Assembly: GCA_003993805.1 (NCBI GenBank)
Contig: RSEF01000006.1
Span: forward strand, 25,285,200-25,349,199
From: Himantopus leucocephalus
Lineage: Eukaryota > Chordata > Aves > Charadriiformes > Recurvirostridae
Reading direction: 5' to 3'
DNA length: 64,000 nucleotides
Shown in pieces: positions 9,504 to 64,000 of this stretch (positions are counted from its first letter, which is position 1; each line of letters starts with the position of its first letter). The position numbers and the translations under genes are program-made. The notes below the pieces were generated by a model. The model was not told where the DNA came from. It did no database searches and saw nothing but the letters and a program-made list of their open reading frames with translations.

Positions 9504-12000
9504 AAACAGCTGTGGGTTCTGCTTTTGGCTGGTCTCTGAGTGTCTGGTTCTCTGGGCAGGACTGGTATGTGGGTCTCATTCCTGCCTTGAAAGGGAACGG
9601 TGTGGGCTCTGTGTCTGACCAGGCACCAGGGTGAGGGTCAGCACAGGGGCCAGGAGAAGGAAGAAGAGCTGTGAGGCTCTGCAAGGGCTGGCATGAGCCC
9701 TGAAACCCTTGGGCATCCCACGCAGCCTTTCCCAAGAGGCTTTTGGGTCTGCAAACAGTCCTGAGGCAAGTGACAAAGGGAGGTAACAGTGGTGTGCTCA
9801 TGGTGACTCTCATCCCATTGGGGTGACTGGGGGGATGACGCTGGGTGACCAGTCCTACACCCATGGGTGCTGTTTGTCTTCTTGGCCAGGCAGCGTTTGC
9901 ATGATGCTGTCTTGGGTCTGCCCCGAGGCCTCTCCCACCCCAAAGAAGAACGTCTTGAGTTTGCTGCAGACTATTTTCAGAAGATGAAGGAGCCCCAGAG
10001 TTTAGCCCAAGTCCTGGGCTAAAGTACCCACCCTCAACCACCTGCATCCAGGCTCTCTGCTTGCTGATGAATATCCCTCAGTGGGAGAAGCATGTTTCTA
10101 ACCAGCTGTATGACATGGCTGCTCAGAGAGCCCCGTGGCCCAGTGGATGCTTGACACTTGTCCCTCCAGCCAGCGATATGTGTCAGATCCCAGAGGGCAG
10201 CAGCACCCCTGCATCAGCCACATGCCTGACTGGAGACACAGGGTCTGCAGCCAAAGGGCTTTCTGGCTTTAACCACTCGGCTCCTACAGAGAGAGCAATC
10301 AAACCCAAAACGTACTTCTTGAAAGGCCAAGCTGTATCTACAGCAAGTTTGCTTCTGCCCAAGCTGCAACAGGCAGAGGATAATGTCTCCAACCACATGT
10401 AGCTACAGCAAGAAAGCTGCACAAGAGCTCTGAAATAATTAATAGGTCAGCAGAAAGTAGGAAAACGTGTTCAAACTTGTTTATCTGTTCCCTGGGCATT
10501 ATTAGATCTCTTGTTAATGTGCAATTAAAATAATAGATAAGCACATGAAATGAAGCAGATGTCACTCCTGTTGGGAGTGGGAAGAAGCCACAAGAAGCCA
10601 CTGCTCTGCTCTCTGCTTTTCTTAAGCTCCTTTACTCAAGCTGCTCTTGCCCTACACCCAAAATTGCTTTGAGCACTTTCAGAAAGGTACCTGTAGCAGC
10701 CTGGGCTGTATTGGGGTCCAAGGTGCCTCTGGCAGGTTCAGGAGCACGGTGATGCTTATAAAACAATATGCTGCAGCACCCTGAAACGGCCCTTCCCCTC
10801 CACATTGCAGCCACACTCTTTCTGTTGACCCTTCCTGTGTTTGCAGTGCGTGGGGGTCCCAGCAGAGCAGGGGGCTCTGTGGCCAGCGATGCCAGGGCAG
10901 CAGCCACCTGAAGCCAAGGTCGGTACCACAGTGGGAAAGCCTCAGCAGTTTTGTCACTCCTTTTTGCCTGTCCCCAGCCATACCAGAGGGGCGATGGAGC
11001 AGGGGGACCCTCTGAAGAGCTATTGCCATCTCACGTCAGCTCTCTCCCTGCCGCGGGGAGCGGGACACGCTGCAGTTCCTTGCTCTTGGCCAGAGGAAGA
11101 GGGTTGCTCTGGGCTTGGAGGATCGGCAAACCATCCTCAAGCCAGACCTCCCTCCCGAGCTTATAGCAGTGGATTCCCTCTTCAGATCGACGTGGATTTA
11201 TGCCAGCTGACAGTTTAGCTCAGCGGGGTTTCTAGGTTTCTAGGTTGTAGCTGGAATCTCCCCCGGAGGATTCAAGTCATCTCAACAGCTCACGTCACTA
11301 CCGTGTTGGGAGATGATCGCTACAGCTGGTGCCTGCCTGCACTCCCCAAAACCACAGAATATCCTCAGCCTGCCTTGGTCTCGCTGAGGAGCAGAGAAGT
11401 CACAGCCAGGCTGCAGCCAGCAAATCCCTATGCTGCCAAGGGTGGCTCTGGCCAGCCCTGCCTCCATTTCCCATTGCTGCAACAGGAAGGAAACCTCATT
11501 GCCAGGAGTCAGAGCCGGACTCATTCCTGTCTGGGAAGAGCTGCAAGTGTTAATTACTCTCCAGCAATGAGTCACACCTGATCTGGGCTTGTCCTGTGCT
11601 CTGGTGCACTCGCTGCCTTCTCCTGCTGTGCTTCTAATTTCAGTGCTAGGTGGGAACAGGAATAAAGCTCCTTTAATAACTGTGTGTGGCTGAAATGTCA
11701 GTGCTCCAGCATATTTACGACCTCCCTTCAAATGATAACCAGACCAAAGATGTCATGTTGGGCTGCAGCAGAGCCTGGGGAGGGGCTGGGGAGGCATGGG
11801 AGTCTCCTCTGAGGCATCAGCAGCCCCAGTGGGTGGGCTTGGCTCACTGCTCCTCACCCAAAGGCCGGTGGAGGCTGGTGAACTGGCTGCCTACGGAGAG
11901 AGGAGCAAGCAGGGTGCACGGGTAATGGGTTAACACCTGCTGTCGAGGTGATCCAGCGGGGTTAGGTGTGCCCCAAGTACTGCTCTGATTGAAAAATGCC
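9504..12000. other. Intergenic SFXN2-WBP1L, no gene seen
   Basis: About 2.5 kb of mid-GC sequence without a convincing exon on either strand. Frames of 100-180 codons here (for example minus 9499-10047 and 11282-11731) have no recognisable motifs. An AATAAA at about 11661 has no gene attached to it. Confidence 0.6.
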
Positions 12001-12008
12001 AGGGTAGG

Positions 12009-12075
12009 AGATAAGCTGCTAAGTCGATTATTTTTTTCTGGCTTTTCTTAACATGTTATCTGAGTATCTGATAAG
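12009..12075. promoter_or_regulatory. Cluster of GATA motifs upstream of WBP1L
   Basis: AGATAAG lies at 12009-12015, TTATCT (AGATAA on minus) at 12056-12061, TATC at 12065-12068 and CTGATAAG at 12068-12075. Four GATA cores fall within 67 bases, two of them in strong WGATAAG form, about 0.9 kb upstream of the WBP1L start. This is a candidate enhancer; nothing in the sequence proves use. Confidence 0.4.
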
Positions 12076-12269
12076 CCTCGTCATGCCAATCCGGCATGGA
12101 GGCTGCCTGGTGTGCCCGGAGCGGGGGTGTAGAGAGCCTCTGCCACTGCCCCAGAAACACAGGCCGTCTCCCCTGAGATGTGACTTAACCCCAAGCGCCA
12201 GTGTCCCTGCTTCTATCAGGGGTGCAAGCCCGGGTGAGGGACCGCTGTGTGGGAACACGCTGGGACCTG

Positions 12270-12944
12270 GCCATGGGGGGAGATCCTCTTCTCCATGCTG
12301 CTGCTGTCTCCGGACGGGGCTGGCACCGACACGTGGCTGCCCGCCGGACGCCTCGACTCCAGCCCCATGCTGCTGCCGCCATTTTAGCACCCTCTCCACA
12401 TCCAGCTCCCCAGTGTGCCCCAGGTGTGGGCAGGCTGTTTAGGTCTGGGGCCTGTGGGTGCTGTGGGGAGAAGGCCGAGCGGGGATCACGGTAACGGGGT
12501 GCAACCAGGTGAATGGGGGATGAGTGCCTGGCTGCCACTGGGGTGTCAGGGAGGCCTCAGCAGGCCAGAGGGTGCTTGTGCACCCCCCTTTTTGCAGTGC
12601 CCAGTTCTGCCCCCGTGGGCGCATTGCACTGGGGGTGCAGGACCAAGGGGCAGCCCCCAACCCCCTCTCCAGACAGTTCCGCCACTCACAATATGGCAGC
12701 CCTCGCCCTACTCCGGGCTCCCTCCCCGGTGCGCCACTCTCAAGATGGCAGCTCCCTGCGCGCAGACCCCGCCCCTCCCGGTTCTGCCCTAAACGACAGC
12801 TCTGTGAGCCAATGGCTGGCCAAGAGGTGCGCCGTCCGCCCAATAGGCGACGGGCGGGGGCGGGGCGGGGCGCGGGGTGCCCCCTCGGCTCCCGTCCCGG
12901 GCCGCAGTCGGGCTGGGGAGGCGGGGAGCGGGGGGTGGGGGGGG
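12270..12944 (+). promoter_or_regulatory. WBP1L: WBP1L main promoter, CpG island
   Basis: A TATA-less GC-rich promoter. Elements in order: an E-box CACGTG at 12330-12335; a YY1-type GCCGCCATTTT at 12375-12385 (minus orientation); two near-identical 20-mers at 12681-12700 and 12733-12752, each ending in an ATGGCAGC YY1-like core (the second reads CAAGATGGC); CCAAT boxes at 12809-12813 and 12840-12844, 31 bp apart as often seen for NF-Y pairs; and GC boxes at about 12850-12872. Start-site position is inferred to be about 12870-12930. CpG density continues through exon 1 to about 13330. Confidence 0.75.
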
Positions 12945-58356
<45,412 letters not shown>

Positions 58357-58504
58357 GTCACCATCCCTGGAGGAATTTAGAAGACATGTAGACGTGATGC
58401 TCAGGGACGTGGTTTAGTGCTGGATTTGGCAGTGTTAGGTTAACGATTGGACTCGTTGATCTTAAAGGTCTTTTCCAATCTAAACAATTTTATGATTCTA
58501 TGAT
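58357..58504 (+). mobile_element. CR1 LINE 3' end, sense
   Basis: CATCCCTGGAGGAATTTAGA, GACGTGGTTTAGTGCTGGAT, GGTTAACGATTGGACTCGTT, TCTTAAAGGTCTTTTCCAAT and the tail TTTATGATTCTATGAT mark a CR1 3' end. It aligns base for base with the copy at 39500-39627 over about 90 bases with roughly ten differences, so both belong to one subfamily. Confidence 0.95.
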
Positions 58505-61500
58505 CTTAAGCTTGTTTTGGTGTGGCTCAGTAAAAATTCACAAATCCAAAGGAGAAAGCAAAGCTGTCTTGCATAGTCTGACTGTGCAGATACTGACTTT
58601 TGCCCCATGTGGCCTGCTTCCACCTGCTCTGTGTTAAACAGCAAGGCAAGGCAAGAGAGCTTGCTGGTACTGTTTCGCTCCCTGCCTTCTGTAACTCCAA
58701 CCCAGCTCCTCACCAAATATCCAGATCTGTTGGTGCAGGCTGTTCTCCAGAACTTGTTCACAGATGTTCTGGACATGGTCTCAGCTGGATGTTCCCCTCT
58801 GATCTCTGTTAGACCACTGTTCAACATGCATTTTACCAACAAAGATGTCTCAGGAGGGGTATGTCAACTGGAATTGACTGGACTTAGAAATACTGAAATA
58901 TTATACTGAATAGAATACTGAATAGAAAAAAACTCTGGAGCACAGGAGCAATTGTTCTCCAAAGGCTCCTTCCCCAGGAGACAGACATAAAAACAGTCTC
59001 TGCAGATTTACTGCCTCAAGTTGACTCTCACTGTGAGATAAGCAAAGGATTTTTCTGAAACCTGTCTTTTTCTGTCTTATCTCATGGCAGTGGGTGTACC
59101 ATGTATACTGTACACTATTCTGAAAACTAGAAGCCAGCTGCGGTTTAATGTCCATCTCCTTTTGACTGAGTTACCAGTCCGGGAGCAGGCGAGCAGGAGT
59201 TGGAGATGTTGTCTTCAGCTTTTTTCTTTTGCTGTTCTACTCCACAAATATCAGTAACTTTCCTGCAGCGTGGTCAGGTTAGGGCTGCAGTTCCACCGAT
59301 TTAAACTGACATAAAACTGTCACTGAAAGTCACAGTCTTTCTCTTGCTGCTGTTGTGTTTGGCAGATGAGTTTCAACCTGCTCTGGTTCCCTCAAACCAG
59401 TTCAAAGCACAGTTGCACATGACTTTGCGCTGGCAGGAGAAGAGGTGGAGAAGGCAGCAGGAGGTATGGAAGAGACAGGCAGGAGAGGACCACGTCATTC
59501 AGCAGCCTCTTCTTTTTTCCTTCTTAAGATGTTCATAGGCCTGTGGCCTGGATCCTTTGTCTGGCATTCTTGAGCAGCAGCATCGACTCATACAGGCTTG
59601 TGTCTGAAGTGGCAGGAGACGATGAGGTCTCTGTGCCAAGGACACTATTAAACCCAAGTGCGTCCGAGTTGTGGTACCAATTAAATCTCTCTCCTATTTT
59701 TGCTGATAGTGTTGGCCCTGTGAAAGACAATTTTTTTCCAGCCATGGCTGTCTGTGAGGCCACCATTTGGGACATCACTTTTTAGTCAATGAAATTGTCC
59801 CACTTCTCCTTCTGTTCAGAACCAGCTCTCATGGAGCCAAAGCTATTACCCAGATGCTTGTCAGGCAGACACAAAAACACTTTGCAGTATGTTTTGGCTT
59901 GCTTCTAGGGGACTTCCTGCCAACAGAGCAATGGCACTTGCCCAAGTTTACCGTGAACTTGAGGGCAGATTTCTCTGTTTCTACCCTTGGAACGCTCCAG
60001 AAAATGTTTTCCATTTTGCACAGGATAAAAGGAGCTTCCCTCAATGGGAATGCTGATGCCAACATACCAGACAGTAAAGTACAGCATCAGACTGAATATT
60101 GCTTGCCCCCATTTTCATGAGGAGGGAATGCTCTGGGGTTTTTATTCTTAAATTATTTTATTATTAATTATTCTTAAGTTTGGGGCAAAACTATGGTCAG
60201 TGTCCCAGAAAGGTTTTTCTTGAAGCTTTAAGCCTGGCATGTTCTTTCACAGCTGGTAGAAAACATCTCTGGTGTGTGACCATGTGATGGGGCTCCCTTT
60301 CCCAAGGATGCTGTAAACACAGCAGCCTTCTTCTCTTTCTTGGGTGGCTCTCTCCTTGCGAGAGATGGCTTTCATGGGAGCTAATTCTGTTCCCAGGTCT
60401 TTCTGCAGCTCCCATTCTGACGCTCTGAGCTTGGCAGTCATGTAGAGCTTACAGCTCTGAGCCTGTCTGATGCTGGGTAAGAGGTTGGTACTTCTTTTTT
60501 TCTTTTTATGAAAGGTTTTGATGCTCTGGCAGGGAAATCTCTTGGCAAAACTCAGCTCCTTGGCTGTGTCTGATTCACCCTCTGGTTGCGTCATTATCCA
60601 CCCATTGGCATCCCCAGTGAATTTGACAGAAAATATAGCCGTGTTTCTCAGGACTCAGCCTTTTTTGGACTGAAGAGTGTTTTAACTTCTGACTCTTCCA
60701 TAAACCAAGAGCAACCCCAAAGTTGCCTTCAAGTCTGACGGTCCCCCAGTGCATGTTTAGCTCTGAACTGGTGCATCGCTTCTGTTGATGCTGTCCCTCA
60801 GCACGTTGTTTTTCCAAAGCCCCTGTTTGCTCCCTGCCTGTCATACTGCCCTCAGGTTGCCGTGAGCTTTTGGTCCCAGTGGTCAGGTTGACAATGGGAA
60901 ACGCTTTCTCTGAAATCAGACATTTAGTGGCAAACTTGCCTTGGATGCCCAGTGTCTCCCAACCTTTCCTCCTTTTCCAGTGACTGCAGTGATGGTTTAA
61001 CACAGTGCAGCTGAAAACCAGCTCGTGTCCATTTGGGAAGGAGCCACATGTTGAAGAGTACAAGGAGGGCTTTTGGGAACAGTGAAGGCAAATAGAATCC
61101 CAGTTTTACTTGGCTTTTAGAGGCCTTTTGATGCCAAACTTCTGTTGCCTTTGCACATCTCACCCATTTTCAGCACGAGGCAGAGCCAGTGGCTGCTTTT
61201 GCTGCGAATGAGGTGTTAGTGTGTACCGCTACTGTGCTCAGCCTCTGCGTTTCCTGTTCGTGTAGCGTATTCTTTGGGTGAATTTGAAATTCCCCTCCTT
61301 CCTCTCCAGCCAAATGAGCCGCTGGGTGCATGAGCAAGTGGTCTGCTCAGCTTACCTCCCTGCTGCTGATTTGATGCCAAGCATCACCAGGTGTACAAAT
61401 GCGCAGCTCAGCCCTGGACATCTTCACTGTTCGCTCCATACTTTTAGACATAATATTTACAATTGCACTTGGCCTTGTATGCATAGCTTTGTTCCAATAA

Positions 61501-64000
61501 ATGTCCCTACTATATATTTGCTAGGCTTTTATAGTTTTTCTGTTTTGCAGCCAAAATTGCAGCTGTGCCCAAACTTCTGGCTAGGGCATGTCGTAGAGCC
61601 TTTTTTGGAGGTCCTGGACTCCCAGCACCATGCTGGGCTTGCAACCAGACTGTGCCCGCTCCATCACTCAATGCTGGCACCCCTGCTCAAGCCACAACCG
61701 AGGAGCCCCTTGTGTGCCCCAGCACCTATGGGTGTCCCATCCTATTGCTTCCTATGCACCGGGGGGGGGGACTTTCAGCCCTGCGGTGCAGATGTGCTAT
61801 TGCATGACACAGTGGAGGCAAAGCCATTAGAGAGGATGCCAGAAGCCAGGCCAGCAAATGGCTGTGGTGGGCACACGCTGCTGACCTCCTGTGATCATCC
61901 GGGCAGGTCCTTGGGCTCATGCTGAGTCAGGGGTTGAGTAATTCCTAGAAGCTCAAGGAAGTGTCAGCAGTTAATGAAACCAGGCAATAACGTGGTATTA
62001 GTGGGTTCTTTTTCTGGAAATTCCCGTGAAAAACAACAGATCTCATCCACTTGTGGTTGCGAGCGTGCATAGACCCTTTGGAGGTGTTGTTCCTGGCACA
62101 GTGGCCAGATTGCAATCCAGTAAATTATGGTCTGTTTACTTAAAATGCCACCTGTGGTTTCAGTAGGATCCAGCATTAATTTATTATCCTAAACTGTTGT
62201 ATGTTGTTACTGCCTGTTGTTTACAGAGTTGCCGCACATCTTCCCAGGAATGGCTGAGCTTACTTTGACCCCTACTCTCAGCTTGTGCATCGGTTTGTCT
62301 GCAAAGCACTTTGGGATTTCTTTGGAATGGGTAGAGAAGTTTTCTAAAGAAATACTTTTTTAATCTTCTGGATGCAGGCTTGGGTGGGAGCAGTTATTCC
62401 CTGCAGAAAAATTCGGCTGCTACAGCTGAGATTGCTTAACAGTGGCAGTTCTCCAGGACATCTTAACTAACTAAGTGCTGCTTGCTACCATTGCATCTAG
62501 AGTCCTTGGGAAAGGACATGATCAAATGTGTTAAAAAGCATCTGTTTTCATAACTGTAACTAAAATCCCTGGATAGCTGGGTGTAATTTTCCATTGTTTT
62601 TGAACGTATGATCACGGACTGCTCTTCGAAAATAAGGAGTACTTGGAAGATGAACTGCAGGCCTGCTTCAGTGCACGGTCGCTTGATGTGCCAATGACCT
62701 GGTTTTGATGAGTGAGTTCTTGCTTCCTCAGCAAGCAGGAGCCAAAGGACCTTCTCTCTTAGCAAGAGATAGTGTGTTGGTGGGAGTCTTCAAACTGCGA
62801 GACAATGGTTGCAAATGCCTGGCTTTGGAGGGAAGAGTGGACTAGACCAATCTTTATATAAAAAGGCTTTTTTAGAAGCAGGAGGGTGTTTGGAGGGCAG
62901 TGGACACTTTCTCAGCTCGGTTTGAAGGAATTGCAGAGGGCATCTTGAGTGCTTCATCCTTTGCTTCTCAGGAGCAAAGATCACAGTCTTCTCTGTGCCC
63001 CTCGTGGCACAGCTGAGTGGGCTGGCTAGAAAAACTGCCTAGGAACCTCGATTTCCAGCCAAGCGAAAAAAAATGGAGCATATAACACCTTTATTTGATA
63101 GCAGGTTTTGATAAGTTTGGGTATAAGGCAGAATCCAGTCCATTAGGGAAATTGGTTGCGCAAGGCAAGAGAGAGATTTCAGTTTGTCATGCCAAAATAC
63201 ATGGAGAATTTGGGTTACGACACAGGGAGGTGAAAGTCCCTGCTCAAAATGCTCGGAGGCATGATATGGGATATCCAGTTCACCTACAAACAGCCCAGTG
63301 CGTGGATCTGAGATCTCTGATATGGGTTGATTGCACTTTGTCCTGAGCCAGAGCAATACTCCTCTCATTCTTCAAATTCCTAAACTGTTCACCTTTCCCC
63401 ACCCAGCTCTTAGCAGAGAAAACAATGCTAACTCAGCAGGGGATGCTGAAAACATCAAGGTATTGTAAAGGTGGGACTAGAGGTTTTTACTAGGGACAAA
63501 CAAGCGGTTTGATCTCACGGGGCCGAATGGCCGTGCTGAAAATGGGCTGTAGCACTAGGAGTCTTCCTTTTGTCTGTTTGGGAACAGTGAAGAGTGGCAG
63601 AGGCCTTGGCAAAAGGAAAACGGTGTTGTGATCTCAGCTGAGGAGTCGTTGCCAGGCCTCCATGTTTCTAAAGGGGGAGCTCTCCTGGTATCCTTAGCTG
63701 CAACAGAAAAAAAGAGATTACAGACACCTCTGAGGCAGGTAGAGCTTGTGGGCTGTAGTTGCAGGGGACAAAAGCCTCATCTGGAGTTGTAGCTCTTTGA
63801 AGTGTCTCTCGGAAACATTTTTCTAGTGCATGCAAGCGTGAAGGGGGATTTACGGAAAGGAGGGGTTATTCCACATGTTGGAGGGAGTGGAGAAAATGCA
63901 GGAAGTGCTCTTTTAAAATTGCCTTTTAAGGAACAGTGTATGTAGGGTACAACAGAGCACAGAAACCAGCCGTGACCACAAATGGAGCAGAAGTTAGGTT
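58505..64000 (+). other. WBP1L: WBP1L intron 2, to right edge
   Basis: No recognised exon. The region has several middling frames: minus 59533-59778, minus 60247-60594, minus 60575-61063 and plus 61278-61925 (215 codons counted from a GTG). None matches a family I know. A G10 run lies at 61760-61769. The intron continues past the window. Confidence 0.55.

Noticed and set aside
61441..61510. AATAAA at about 61496 as a gene end
   Set aside because: No coding exon or transcript unit upstream on that strand other than the WBP1L intron; single hexamers are common by chance.

Overview
The window looks like nuclear DNA of a bird. It carries amniote genes with GT-AG introns, three CR1 LINE 3' ends with the octamer-type ATTCTATGAT tail, two worn MIR-like SINE remnants, and a compact GC-rich gene block. 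A non-avian sauropsid cannot be excluded from the sequence alone. One 100-N scaffold gap and four isolated N bases show that it comes from a draft assembly.

Three genes are visible, in the same order as the human 10q24 interval ARL3 - SFXN2 - WBP1L. (1) Positions 1-2362, minus strand: the 5' end of what is most likely ARL3, a cilium-linked small GTPase. Only the first exon, ending in the start codon, and part of intron 1 are here. The identification rests on position, the ATG|GTGAGT splice donor and an RFX X-box beside it. (2) About 2600-9500, plus strand: the complete SFXN2 gene (sideroflexin 2, mitochondrial inner membrane). Eleven coding exons assemble without a break into 322 codons plus stop, followed by a 3' UTR with AATAAA and a GU-rich downstream element. 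(3) From about 12.9 kb to beyond the right edge, plus strand: the 5' half of WBP1L (OPAL1). It has a promoter and signal-peptide exon at 12.9 kb, a second promoter with a 9-codon alternative first exon at 43.5 kb, and the shared cysteine-rich exon 2 at 53.5 kb. The transmembrane and PY-motif exons lie outside.

Layout: 1-2.36 kb is a C-rich (on +) stretch inside ARL3 intron 1. 2.36-2.7 kb is a CpG-rich divergent promoter (X-box, inverted CCAAT, two E-boxes, GC boxes). 2.72-3.4 kb is a G-rich CAGTG-type minisatellite in SFXN2 intron 1. 3.7-9.5 kb is SFXN2. 9.5-12.3 kb is intergenic, with a GATA-motif cluster near its end. 12.3-13.3 kb is the WBP1L CpG-island promoter (YY1, paired CCAAT, GC boxes). 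13.0-53.5 kb is the 40.5-kb WBP1L intron 1, AT-richer and mostly featureless apart from CR1/MIR copies, small tandem duplications and the internal promoter. 53.6-64 kb is WBP1L intron 2, incomplete.

No new gene system was found. The points most worth checking are the conserved alternative WBP1L first exon, which swaps a signal peptide for a short leader and carries two upstream start codons; the X-box that touches the ARL3 start; the reversal of strand composition at the divergent promoter; and a weak cluster of antisense open frames at 59.5-61.1 kb.
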